This document shows, one piece after another, positions 25,601 through 37,451 of a stretch of DNA of 64,000 nt. A model generated the notes under the pieces. That model did no database searches. It was not told the DNA's origin and worked only from the letters and a program-made list of their open reading frames with translations. The stretch is taken from assembly GCF_016808095.1 (NCBI RefSeq), contig NC_068970.1, forward strand, positions 10,522,501 to 10,586,500, written 5' to 3'. Origin of the DNA: Vigna angularis (lineage: Eukaryota; Streptophyta; Magnoliopsida; Fabales; Fabaceae). Numbering within the stretch: position 1 is the first letter of the stretch; each line of letters starts with the position of its first letter. A program made the position numbers and the translations under genes.

Positions 25601-28600
25601 TGCTATAGTGGGGTAGCGATGTCAAGGGGGGCTAGGCTGCTACATGATTCAAAGAGCAAAGCGATTTTCAATAGCAGCCCTTGTGGAGGCAAAAGTTGTT
25701 TTTTGCACACTAGTGCTGCCACTTATATAAAAGTTTTGAAAACCCATTTTTAGCCATTAAACAATGTCAATAAGGTTTTTGGGGGTAGTCTATTGCTTTC
25801 TTGCTGTAAAAACTTTGTAGAATTTCAAACCCTTCTTCCTTGGCCATTCTTACAACTAGTTACCTCTATTTTGACGACCCTTTTTCCTTTACACTTCACA
25901 GACCTATTTTTTTACTGTGTTCAGCTCTTTCTTCTTTTCCAACTCATTTTTATAATTTTATCAATTTTCTTGTGTTCCTTTTCTATTAGTTAAACATAGT
26001 TTATCAGTTCTTTAAGTTTATTACTTTGTTCTTAGCTTGATGGTCATTGAGAGTGTAAATTGTGACGTGACTTATTATATATCATAAATTTCTTTAATTT
26101 AGGGTTTTTCTTTTTGACTGTTTGTATTATAAGTATAAATTGTTGTATTATAAGTTATAATAGTAAAATAGTGACAACCTGGTTTTGCTATCCCCGCTAT
26201 AGTGTTTTAAGAGCTGGCCGGTATGCCTGTTTCTGGGATTGATAGATATGCAATCCGTCCTTTATGCTCGCGTTCTCTGATTAAGTAACATTTTCCACAG
26301 ACCAAAATGGCCTTCTTCTTCATTTGTATCATCAGAGGGATTGATAACAGCAATGGCCTACCGTTCGCCTCATGTGGTATGCATCATTACTTCAGAATTC
26401 ATTCTCTATATCTCTGTTTAATTCAGTTTTGATATAAATTGAATGATGATTTTAACCAATTTAGTTTTACAGGTCATGGGAGACAGAACAGGGAACATAA
26501 GATGGTGGGATGTGGTGACTGGACATTCTTCTGCTTTCAACACTCACAGAGAAGGAATCCGGCGAATCAGATTTTCACCTTTTGTTCCAGGGGACCAGAG
26601 TCGGGGGCGAATTGCTGTTCTTTTTTATGATAATACTTTTTCTGTATTTGATTTGGTAAGATGGGAGTTCACATTTTTATTTCTGTTTTTATGGATCATT
26701 GGTGCAATTTAATTTTTCTTTCATGTTATATTTGGCATATATATTTGTACAGCTTATGCTTATGATTATTTAAATAGCTTTGGTTAACTTTTATGTAACA
26801 TTGGCTTTTACGGGGGATCGAATACTGATAAACTTAATATTATTATGTGGCTTAAATATGTTTTTAGTTTCTAATAAATTACCGAATTCTTTTGTTGGTC
26901 CCAAAAATGTTATCTAAATCACTTTATTTCATTATTTAAAGTGCTATTTAATATGCTTTAGGTAGAAAAAACAAAGTAAAAATTTTAAGGACTCAAGCAA
27001 AATCTAATAATTTATTAGGGCCAAAAAGCTTGCTGGTTTTCATTTTTCATCAATCTTATCTGGGGCAGAAAAAATAAAGGTTGGAAAAAAAAATTCCCTT
27101 TTCGGAATGCTGGAAACATATATTGTAATTGTTTGATCATAAATCTCAACATGTTTTTTTGCAGGATTCGCCAGACCCCTTGGCCAATTCACTTTTGCAA
27201 CCCCAATTTCCTGGAACCCTTGTATTGGAACTAGATTGGTTGCCCTTGCGAACGGATAAGAATGATCCACTGGTATTGTGCATTGCTGGAGCAGATGGTA
27301 GCTTTCGTCTTGTTGAAATTAATGCGTAAGTGCCACAAATCACTCTCGGATAAGAAAATGAATTTCTTTGTATTATTGTTATTATTGCTATTATTGCTAT
27401 TATTTTTTTTATTATTACTATCATCAATGTAAACATATGATTGGTGGTTGTCATGGTGTTCTAGTGACCTGTACTAACTTTTAGCAATTATGAAATCGTT
27501 CATCTTGACGTTTATAAATGTCTTGATCAAAAACTATGTTTAGATAAATGATGTGATGCCACCTACTTGTTGTATTTAAATTTGTCTGTATTCAATCTAT
27601 CCATTTATGTTTTTGACTATGTAGGGAGACATATCTTGTAATTGCACGACACGTGAGGGAGAGAGGAGTTAATCTAAGTCATATAATCACCCATGGATGG
27701 ATAATTTTCAGTTAATCTAATCTTATCCTCCATTTTAAATATATAGCCTGGTATCCGTCCTCTGTGCATGCAATGTTTAAAATATTTGTGTTCACATGCA
27801 GTGCAACAGTGAGGGACATTTAGTTCATTATATTTCTAACCTTTTGGAGTTTTAGTATTCTTCTCAAGGTGAATGAATCACAAAGTATTTGTCATCATCC
27901 AGATGAGAGCTAATAATAGTTGTCCCAATTTCAGGGGTTTTAAAAATGGACTGACTGTGAATTACACGTCTTTTCCTGCAGAAATGATAAACGATCTGGT
28001 TATGCAGTCCACATCAGAAATACAAAGGAGAGATTCCGGTCAATGCCTATATGTTGTCCCATACTACTTCCTTCACCACATGCCCTGGTAGTGTACCGTA
28101 ACTAAATTTACTAATTCTACAGAATGGACTAAAATATATTTTCTTTGCTACGAAAGTTCTATACCCAACACCCACAGTGAATGTCTGCATTTTATAGACA
28201 AAACACATTGTGAACACTAGATTTCATGTGCAATGATGGATATGAGAAGTAGCATGAAAATATTAAAGAATGAAATGAAAATGATTTCCTAGAAATATTT
28301 TTGAATTTCTCATCTCATGGCAATATGATATCTGTTTTCATTTAACATCAACAAATTTTCTTACTGGAAAAAAAAATTTAAATTGCATATTCCACTTTCC
28401 TTGAACTTAAGTTAACCATAGCCCACGTTTAGTCTGTCTGTATAATTTACTCAAATGGGTTTTCTTTTACTCTTCTTGCAATACTTATACAAATTTTACT
28501 AGTTTTGTACAAATTAGGATTGCATTGGTCATCAGCTCTTTGTGATTTATTTATAGTACTACATTTTAATATGTATTAATGTTGCTACAGGCGTTGCGCA

Positions 28601-31600
28601 TGATCTTACAATTGGGTGTTAAACCTTCTTGGTTTAATACTTGTAGTACGACCATAGAAAAGAGGCCTCACTCACTTCCAGGAACTCCTACATCTACAGG
28701 GGATCTTCGCACATACATGATCAACATTCCACCTCTTGGCGACTCGGTGGTGCCAGAGATGCTTTTGAAAGTAATGGAACCATATAGAAAAGAAGGTATA
28801 TATCTCTGTGGTGTTTAATAATGAAAACTATTCTGTTCGCCATTTTTATACTTTTTGTGTTTTAAAAAGTTACCAATATGTCCATTTCTGAAGGTTGCAT
28901 TCTTGACGATGAGAGAGCAAAGTTCTATGCAAGTATTGTGGATAAAGGTTGTGCTGCAAGGTTTGCTTTTGCAGCTACTATATTTGGTGAATCCTCAGAA
29001 GCTCTGTTTTGGCTACAGTTGCCTCGTGCACTTAAACATTTCATGAACAAGTTATTGAGAAAGCATCCACCAAAAAATTCCACAGCGGCACCTATCTCTG
29101 ATGTTGGTAATGAGACATCTCTACTATCTCGGATATCATCAAAAGGAAAACAGACAGAAGAAACAGGCAGAGATGTATTGGTATGATGTCTTACAGTTTC
29201 CTTTAAGTTTCTATCCTGTGATATATCTTGTAATGCCGCACGTTCCAATTGTTGAAAGTTGCTGTTAAAGTTGAGTGTCAGATTCTTTACCTGACTGTAG
29301 CTTTCTGGTTTGCAGAGTCGAGGACAACTACGGTTAATGGCTTTTGACAGAGAAGAGCTGTGGAAAACTGCTAGTGATCGAATTTCTTGGCATGAAAAAT
29401 TAGAAGGTGAAGAGGCTATTCAGAAACGTATTCATGAGTGAGTAAATTCATCATTTCTTTTTATTGATTTCTTGAGAGTGTCAACATATTTCTTAGTGTG
29501 ACATAATGTTAGAAGGTATTTTAGTTGTAGTCCAAATCCTTTGGTTTTTTAGGACTGCATAATTTGAAATTACAATATCCAGATATTGAATTTGTGGTCC
29601 TTCATTCCACAAATTGGTGTCTTGTTAACAGAAAAGGTACTGCTGTGATAGAAACCACTGAAGTTTCTTTTCTTTTACTATTTTCATGAGATTATACTCT
29701 AATTATAATACTTACTTTTTGGTGCTACCAGGCTTGTGTCTGTTGGAAACCTAGAAGCCGCAGTTAGTTTGTCACTTTCTACACCTCCAGAGAGCTCTTA
29801 CTTCTATGTCAACGCTCTTCGAGCCGTTGCTCTCTCTTCTGCTGTCTCAAGGTCTCTTCATGAACTTGCAGTGAAGGTGAGTATAACTGTGGCATGCATG
29901 TGTTTAGACATCAAAATACAAATTCTGATTAGTATCCAAGAAAATATTTGATATATTCAGTGTATCATAACATCTGATGTATTTTTTAGGTTGTTGCAGC
30001 CAACATGGTGAGGGCTGACAGGTCACTCTCTGGCACGCATCTTCTATGCGCTGTTGGAAGATATCAAGAAGCATGTTCTCAGGTCAGGCTGCATTGATAA
30101 TATTTTTTGTTTACTTTCCCTGCTTTATTAAATTCACCATCAAAGGGATACACATAATTTAAAAGGTCTCGAAGCTGGTTTCAGTTTGGAATTTTACCAA
30201 CTTGTAAACAACAGCCTGGTTGCTTGATGGTTTCTCCATTTAGATAATAACCAGATGCATGATAAATAATTGTATCTATCATTAAAAAAAATTATGGGAA
30301 AGAGCGGCTGCTGAATTTTAGTGTTAAGAAGTGAAACATCTTATTGTAAGGTTGTTCCTTTTCTGTGTGTACTATATGCTCTACTCAGTAGCACATCTGT
30401 CTGAATTCAGTGTAAAATAGTCAAAACAACAAATGGTTAAACTGTTAACATTTGAATGTAACAGACTTCCTTGCATTGCATTCTCTTTTAATATGAATAA
30501 TTTCTGGAAAATCATATAATGTTTGTTTAAGATATCTTAATGGATGCTTTTCAAAGTTGATGGATCACATTAACGACTGAAATCTGCAGAGGCCAACTTT
30601 CTTTGCGGCAGGAGCTGCTAAGCATGGTTCCAACATTAATTAAGGGGTTTTCTATCTTGTACCTATAGACACGTGATAGGAAATAAAAAATACAAAACTG
30701 AATCTTTTGTCAAGAAAGGATTTTCATTTTATGAAAAATACAAAAAGATAGATCTATGAACTTAAAAAATATACTCTTATTATGGAAGTTCAACTGAGGA
30801 AGCTTTCTGAAAATAGATCTTAGTAAGAAATCCTGGATTTTTTGGAAAATTCAATGAATGCTTAGATAGCTTTTGCAAATTAAAAATTAATAGTCAGGTT
30901 ATCTCTATAATGGGCTTGATTTTCTAAGAGAAATGCAATGCCATATCTTATGCAGCTACAAGATGCTGGGTGCTGGACTGATGCTGCAACCTTGGCCGCT
31001 AGGCACTTGAAGGGGTCAGATTATGGAAGGTTCTTACTTGTTCATAATAACATAATATTTGTTCACATTAACTTCAATATGGGACCAAGCATAACGTTGA
31101 CTGACTGAATAACCTACAATCCACAGGCTAAATGACAAAATTATCAATAGATAAATTTTGCACTAGTATTTATGATATCATACATACATCTCTAAGTATT
31201 CTGTTGTCTAATTTCGGTAAAAATCTGAATTCTCCCTCTAGGTTATTGATGACAGGCAAAAAAATTTCTAGAACCATTTTGAATTTTACAAAAAAATTAA
31301 CTTTTACATTCCAGTGGCTGCTGACTCCCCCATTCATATTAAAAATAGCATTTCAATTGAATATCATCATGACTAGAAGATCTTCCCTACGTTTTGTTAT
31401 TCTTTCAGGGTGTTGCAAAGATGGGCCGGACACGTGCTGCACACTGAACATAATATCTGGAGGTACCAGCGCTTTTCTTTCTATAAATTTGACTTCTTGC
31501 TGGACTTTTCTGTTTTTGATCTCAAATGACCCGATGCAGGGCCCTAATTTTGTATGTTGCTGCTGGTGCACTGCAAGAGGCTTTGGCTGCTCTTCGTGAG

Positions 31601-31840
31601 GCTCAGCTGCCTGACACAGCTGCAATGTTTATCCTTGCATGTCGTGAAACACATGCAGAAATAGTTTCTAACCTTGGTATTCCTGCCGAAGAATCAAGTT
31701 CATCAGTCAAGGATGAGCTACTGAACTTGCGCGCTTTAGATCCAAAGAATGAAGATGTCATTGCAGTTGATGAATATTTTGGACAATATCAAAGAAAATT
31801 GGTGCATCTATGCATGGATTCGCAGCCTTTCTCTGACTAA
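16652..31840 (+). CDS. WDR11: WDR11-like WD40 repeat protein (1334 aa, 20 coding exons)
   Basis: Exons: 16652-17637, 18420-18906, 22487-22574, 22683-22864, 23094-23230, 23970-24036, 24986-25118, 25251-25368, 26301-26376, 26473-26655, 27165-27325, 27982-28087, 28591-28795, 28894-29180, 29316-29437, 29732-29876, 29990-30082, 30956-31029, 31409-31462 and 31540-31840. Frame closes throughout. The N-terminal half carries degenerate WD repeats (SDDGKIWNW near residue 410, GNIRWWDVVTG in exon 10). The C-terminal third is helical and ends with the conserved stretch from exon 13 on. Family and length match plant WDR11 homologues. In animals WDR11 forms a Golgi complex that captures endosome-derived vesicles; in plants the role is inferred. 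Exon 1 is GC-rich compared with its surroundings. Intron 2 (3.6 kb) uses a GC donor. Confidence 0.93.
19629..19750. repeat. 30-bp minisatellite, about four copies
   Basis: Units share the pattern ggtcagaccgaacggtggaa followed by a G-rich tail, with base changes between copies. It is much more GC-rich than its surroundings. The open frame through it is a by-product of the repeat. Confidence 0.7.
19850..20085. repeat. 41-49-bp tandem repeat, five copies
   Basis: Units contain taattacagtaat, then atatcctaggg, then aaatattcagtataagt. Five successive copies differ by a 6-8-bp indel (tagagc) and point changes. Confidence 0.8.
20270..20338. repeat. Short tandem duplication
   Basis: The phrase cctactgtgatcgtggttag plus ttacgtc appears twice in a row, separated by gcactttctg. 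Confidence 0.85.
21179..21780. repeat. Direct duplication of about 240 bp in intron 2
   Basis: Copy 1 starts at about 21179 (tcaaattaggtg) and copy 2 at about 21533 (ccaaattaggtg), 354 bp apart. They share aatgggctataatagctgca-type, catatcatatgcatgc and attatcaaatnntgatacat segments in the same order, at roughly 90% by eye. Confidence 0.8.
24200..24640 (-). mobile_element. 3' remnant of a LINE retrotransposon in WDR11 intron 6
   Basis: On the minus strand a broken frame reads FADSWCIWLERNARFFIW, like the zinc-binding C-terminal region of plant LINE reverse transcriptases. Downstream, the sequence ends with a pyrimidine-rich tail ccttcttaataaatttttcc, typical of LINE 3' ends. Only the last part of the element remains. 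Orientation is opposite to the host gene. Confidence 0.55.
25251..25253 (+). other. NAGNAG tandem splice acceptor at WDR11 exon 8
   Basis: The intron ends ttcagcag|agggt. Splicing after the first or second CAG keeps the frame and gives Pro-Glu-Gly or Gln-Gly, a one-residue difference in a Ser/Glu-rich linker. Confidence 0.75.
26849..27030. mobile_element. Short foldback element in WDR11 intron 10
   Basis: It begins GGCTTAAATATGTTTTTAG, like the MITE at 1417. The right side (ctaataatttattagggcc) is an imperfect inverted copy of the left. No clear target duplication. Confidence 0.45.
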
Positions 31841-32480
31841 GTGTAGGAGGAGCTATCAAACTTGAGTGCTTTATGAAATGAATTCGATTTTCTCACTTAT
31901 ATTCATGGAAGAATTATTGGATTGATCAACTGTAGCCATGAAAAGAAGTATTGGGCTGATTCCCATTCCAGTACCACCTGGAGCCTGCATTTGTGTCAAA
32001 GGATGGATATTATTGCCTATGATGTTGTAAAAAGTGTGTATAATTGCGAGAGGGATGGCATAGAGCGACAAGGAGTCTTGGAGGGAGGCGGATACCAGAG
32101 TCCCCTACGAAACACATTGCTATTAATTGCAGTTAAAATGATTTACCTGAACTTTTTACTTAAAAGTTGGAATTACACGGGGTAATTGGCCCCTTTTAGC
32201 TCTTATATATAAAATTTTGTAGGCAACAAATCATTAAATTGTATTTGTATTTGATTAATAGGAGACTCAAAGGGTTGCATCTGTATCTGCTGCAACGTGA
32301 AAATAGTATGTTAATTCTATTGTGTTGATTAATTGTTATACTCAATTTTTTACTGTGTTTGATGAGTTTACGTGCTTCTCTCATTTATTTTGCTTACCGA
32401 CGCTGATATGCTACCAATGTTATGTTGCCTTTAGACAACAAAAGAAGTATATTATACTAATAAAGGATAAAGTATATATA
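31841..32480 (+). other. 3' UTR and downstream of the WDR11-like gene
   Basis: Begins right after the TAA-type stop region ending at 31840. No coding signal follows. The poly(A) site is not defined by eye. Confidence 0.45.
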
Positions 32481-33838
32481 CGCTATTGCAAGAGGAGAGT
32501 TTTAGTTTGTTTAATTTAACAAGATTTTGTATAAATATGATAGGTTTACCGATTTGAAAAATCCAAAAGAAGCTGAGCTTGCATGATTATTTTTTTCTTC
32601 AGTTCAAACAGAAAGTCACGCATAAAAGAATCTCATATTTATTAGCATTAGTGATTTTTATCACAAGTTATTTACAGAACTCTTCTATTTTGTGCTCAGA
32701 TACTACGCTGAAATAAGTTAAGAAAAAGTTAGAAAATAAAAGCATTAAAGAATGTAAAACACGCAAAACGAAATAGAATTGTAATCGTGTTATGCGAGGA
32801 GAAAATGATTATATCAATATATCCTCTATTTAATTATTATTTTTATTTGTACAATTATTTATAATATAATTATAATTATTTTAATAACTGTGTTATTAAT
32901 ATATTATTATATTACAATAAAATGAATAATTAAATAAAACTATTAAAATAATTAATAAAACAAAATAAATAAATTAATATTTTTGTTAATATATTTTATA
33001 TTATACAAATAAATAATTAAAATAAAATCTTGAAGTAATAAATAAAGAATTTAAATTTTAATATTTCGTAAAGAAATATATTTTAAAATATAACTTTTAA
33101 TTTATTACGATTTAGTATTAATTTAAAATTTATTTTAGCTCTACTTTATATTTTAAACCTATTTTTGTATCAAATTATTTTTAAAAAAATTATATTTTAA
33201 ATATTTATTCTATTCAAACATTCCCATTTACTGCAACTTTTTACTTATTTATCGTTATCTTTCACTTCTGCATCCTCTTCGCTTCCTTTCTTTTTGTGCT
33301 ATGCTTTTATGCCCGGTACCCATCAAAGGGTTTTAATCCAAACACATAACTGAAAAAGAACATAAAATATCATATTCTTACCTCAGGAAGTCCATCATCC
33401 ATTAGAGAGAACAATTATCGAAGTTAGGTCCTGGGAATAAGATAAAACAGACAGGTCTGTTTGAGTTTCAGAGAGCAAAAACATAATAAAACCACAATTC
33501 AGCTCCTCCCACCAAAAAGACAGTCAAATAAAAAAAATCACAGCGAAGAAACGTGTTTAGGTAGTGTGACATTGTCACACATTATATATGCTACGAGAAT
33601 AAATTACACTTCATATTTGATACCAGAGCGTCAAAATCATCTTAGTGGCCATGTCAAAATTACATGGCAGGTAGAGAAGGAGTTATGGATTTAAATATTT
33701 GATTATACAACATATTTTTTATAACATGGCGAGCGAGTATGTAACTCTTCCAATAGTTTTTCAACATATATGTTATCCCAAACGCAAAGATAGAAAAATA
33801 GATTTCGATCGCACAAAACATCCCTCCCTCACTTGAAT
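32481..33838. other. Intergenic AT-rich DNA between convergent genes
   Basis: Separates the 3' ends of the WDR11-like (plus) and ANTH (minus) genes. Mostly AT-rich with no open frame of interest. Confidence 0.5.
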
Positions 33839-35677
33839 TCAATAAAAGGGTGCTTGGTAATAATAGCCTCCAGGTTGCCCAATCCCACCAAATTGTGGCA
33901 TTCCATAAGGCATCAGAGGTTGTGGTGCAGTGACATAGTAACCAGGAGGAGCACCACCAACTCTAGTCAAACCCACTTGCCCTTGCATCCCATCCATCCC
34001 ATATTGCTTCCACACCTGTTGCTCCTGCACAAGCAACTGCTGCTTCCTCTCCATGTCTGCCATTTGCACGTATGAAGGTGGCGGCACCGACAACGATGCT
34101 GCAAACGGATCCTGCGCTCCCACAGCTTTAACTGTTCCATCCGGAGCAGGCAATGCCAGAATTGGAGTGCCCCTCTTCCCAAGTCCAGGCAGTGCCACAC
34201 TACTAGCACTGCCGCCACTTAGCTCACTTGTGCTAAGGTGTTGCCTCACAGCCCCTTGATCATACATCCCGTTCAGTAACAACGGATCAAATCCCCCTGC
34301 CAGTTCAGCCTTCTGCTTTGACAACTTACTACTATTCTCCACCAATGCCACTTCCCAATCTGCTTTACCAACTTCACCAGCTGCTGTTTCCCATGCAGAT
34401 TTCACTTCTGATTCCTCATTTGAAGGAAACGCCTCCCAGGAACCTTCCCCCCTCACTGTTCCAGGCCCAGAGAACAATGCCAAAGCCATCTTATTCCCTT
34501 GCTCGTCAGCTGAAACCCCATCATCCCTGAGATCCACCAGATCACTCGTCTCCTTTTCAGAACCAACCACCTTATTCGGCTGTGCAACTGCAGGTGCTTC
34601 TGGAGCTCTGAAACTCTCACTTTCCGGTGCTGGAAGAGCCTTCACCTCGTTCATATCTGCCTCGGGCTCTGACTCATATACAGTTATTACCTTCATCTCT
34701 AATTTCCTCTCCGGGCTCTTTGACCTGTTACTCATCTCCTTCAAGAAACCCTCCAGCGTCCCCAGAAGCTTGTCAGTGATCCTCTGCACTTCAGGGTACT
34801 CAGAAGACCTTGCGATCCCCATATCCTTACACCAACTATAGAACCCCACCAACTCATCCATCATCTTGGCAGCACCCACATAAGAATCAAACGCCTTCAC
34901 ACAATGCACATACTCCATCTCCGTGAATCGATCCAACAACACCCCCAAAACATCACAAACCTCAATATACAACTTAAAACTATCCCTCACAACCTGGTAA
35001 AGCGCAACTAGCACCAACCTATTGTTCTTGGCAGCACCAATGGGCCTACAGCCCAAGACACGATCAAGCATCCTCAGCAAATGCTTCAACCTTTCCAAAA
35101 CCCTCTCAGCTCTCATTTCCCTCACAGGAGTAACCTCACTCCTCTTATTACTCTCGTCCTCTCTTTCTTCCCTAAACTCCTCAGATTCAACACCGCCTCT
35201 GAGCTTCCTCCGATACGCCACAAACTCAACCTTCTCATCAAGATACAACGCGTAAAGCCTCACGAACCCCGCGTGATCCCAAGAACTAGAATGCGCCTCG
35301 TCTCTGAAATCAGACATGTTGAGAATCCTGGTCCCTCGGCCCGTGGCATGCACGATCTCCTCCTCAAACGCGGGATGGCCATCCACCAGGAGTCTATGAA
35401 CAAGCATAAGAGCCTTAACAGCCACAATCCAATCACGAGTCTTTGTAAGCCTCTTGGAAATGGTGATCAGAGAAGCACTGATGTAGCCTCTGGAATGCGA
35501 TGTCAAAGTGAGGATTTCTCTGATGTATTTGTCATCAGCAGGAACCTCTTCATGGCTTGTGGCTTTGACGATCAAGACTTCGAGGTCAGGGGCCAAATTA
35601 CCTGCGACTTTGGCTATGCTGATGCTGGTTTGGTCCTTCACCACACCAATCGCCTTGCGGATTGTGCTCGATGCCAT
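33839..35677 (-). CDS. ANTH-domain clathrin assembly protein, AP180/CALM type (612 aa)
   Basis: A single intact exon from ATG at 35677 to TGA at 33839. Residues about 28-300 are an ANTH domain (APDLEVLIVKATSHEE, VAVKALMLVHRLL, FVRLYALYLDEKVEF), which in this family binds PI(4,5)P2 at the plasma membrane and vesicles. The acidic, disordered tail holds motifs typical of clathrin and adaptor binding: DLVDLRDD (379-386), SWEAF (413-417), FDPLLL (463-468) and DPF (523-525). The end is Gln-, Gly- and Tyr-rich. It recruits clathrin coats in endocytosis. The closest Arabidopsis relatives, from memory, are At2g25430 and At4g32285. The lack of introns and the length fit that clade. It lies divergent to the BRIZ-type gene. 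Confidence 0.93.
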   Translation of the reverse strand: MASSTIRKAIGVVKDQTSISIAKVAGNLAPDLEVLIVKATSHEEVPADDKYIREILTLTSHSRGYISASLITISKRLTKTRDWIVAVKALMLVHRLLVDGHPAFEEEIVHATGRGTRILNMSDFRDEAHSSSWDHAGFVRLYALYLDEKVEFVAYRRKLRGGVESEEFREEREDESNKRSEVTPVREMRAERVLERLKHLLRMLDRVLGCRPIGAAKNNRLVLVALYQVVRDSFKLYIEVCDVLGVLLDRFTEMEYVHCVKAFDSYVGAAKMMDELVGFYSWCKDMGIARSSEYPEVQRITDKLLGTLEGFLKEMSNRSKSPERKLEMKVITVYESEPEADMNEVKALPAPESESFRAPEAPAVAQPNKVVGSEKETSDLVDLRDDGVSADEQGNKMALALFSGPGTVRGEGSWEAFPSNEESEVKSAWETAAGEVGKADWEVALVENSSKLSKQKAELAGGFDPLLLNGMYDQGAVRQHLSTSELSGGSASSVALPGLGKRGTPILALPAPDGTVKAVGAQDPFAASLSVPPPSYVQMADMERKQQLLVQEQQVWKQYGMDGMQGQVGLTRVGGAPPGYYVTAPQPLMPYGMPQFGGIGQPGGYYYQAPFY

Positions 35678-37451
35678 AATGGGTGCTTGATTCGCTTTGC
35701 GGAAGCGAAATTCAGATCAAATTTCAGATTTTTATTTTTGTGGGATTGGTCTTAAGGTTACCTGAGAGTGATGGAGACAGAGGGTGGAACAGTCTGCGAA
35801 GGGGACGGAGGATTTGTTGTCTTGTGTTAGTGGATGAAGTGGTGAGTTGTGTTTCTTTGTGTGCAGTGTGATCAAATCAATGCAGCGTGCGTATGTTTGT
35901 TTAACTTGTGACCTGTGAGTTGTAACAGAAACAAAGTGAAAGAGAAAGAGAAGAGAAAGGGAAGAGAGAAGCCCAAGACAAAGCGGAGATTGCGAAACCG
36001 CGTAATAAATGGGGGAAAGGATTTTGATTGTCTACGTTTTTTTATTATTTTCACTTTATTTAAAATTAAAGTGACCAATTACTTTATCAACCACTTAAAT
36101 GATCTGGTATTATTCATATAATAAATAATTTAATTAAACCATTATTTAATATTGTGTGAGTCTCTATGTTTTGTATTAATAAATAATTAGGAGTAAATTT
36201 TTCATAACTAATGAAAATATGGTATATTGATAATATTTTATAAAAAATAGTGTTACGTGTTATTATTATAAAAGTAAGATAAAATACTAGTATTCTTGAA
36301 TATTTACGGATAAAAATTAATATAGTTGAGATGTATGGATATTTATTATTTGTGATAATAAATATTTTAATATTTATTTATAAGCAGATATCATATTATT
36401 AGTAATTCGTAGTTATTTATTATTTGTAAAAAAATTAAAATAAAATTTAATGTGTATTTTATTAAGTTAAATTTAATTTATATTTTATTAAATTAAATTT
36501 AATTTAAATTATATTATAATTTTATTTAGATTTTCTCTTAAAAATTTATAAATATATTTTTAATTAGTTGTCGATATTTACATACATTCACTAATTTTAA
36601 AATATTTTTAAATGAATATATAAAAGGTTTGCGTCATGAAATTTAAGTTATTAAAGATTGTGTTTATTAATTTTCGTTATTATTATCTTAAAGTACTTGC
36701 TTATATAGTTACAACTTTATATATTCTAATTAAATTGTCTAATGATATGACGGTGTCGGCGAAACGGGTCGTGCTGACGTTGTTATCCACTTAACGGATG
36801 AAAAGTATAGTAAACACTTTTTTTTTTTAAATAGTAAAGACTTAAAATATCTTTTCCTTTACATGTATTTTTGCTGTGGGATCCTCCACTTTTTGCAAAA
36901 TATCTGCATATAACTTATTTCATTAGTTTAATTCAACCTCCTAACTCTAAAACCTCAGTTATATATATAACATTGATTAATTTTTAACATACTGTACTGA
37001 CGTTATGAAATGTTTGTTTAACATTTAAAATGATAGAATTATTATTTATAAAAAGATTATTTTAAAATTAAAAATTTGTGGAGAGTTTCATTTAGCATTT
37101 GTATAATGATTTTATTTGATCACATATCTTAGGCTATAAGAAATGTGGAACCATGACTCTGTTTCGTGTTATGATAGCATCTAATTGGGCATGGGAAAGC
37201 CTGTGGGACGTCCGATCAAAGTAAACGTCAATCGTCTTAAGATACTTTGAAAACAAATATTATAAATCTTTAAAAGAAAAAAAGACAAAAAATATAAATT
37301 TAAAGATAGAAATTAGTGAGAGTTCCTTTCAATTAATCTTCGTTTTTCAGACGAACCTATAAAAATGAAAATGATTGTAATCTGAAAAGCAATCTTCATC
37401 ATCAGTGCACATTAACGGACCCGCCGTTGAAGTTTAGAATTCCGGCGAGCC
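35678..37451. other. Divergent intergenic region between ANTH and BRIZ-type genes
   Basis: About 1.8 kb shared by two divergent starts. The parts next to each gene are expected to be 5' UTR and promoter (a purine-rich stretch lies at 35930-35990 on the plus strand). The middle is AT-rich. Confidence 0.5.

Noticed and set aside
33839..35755. Plus-strand frames across the ANTH gene (for example 35081-35755)
   Set aside because: Shadows of the intact minus-strand gene.
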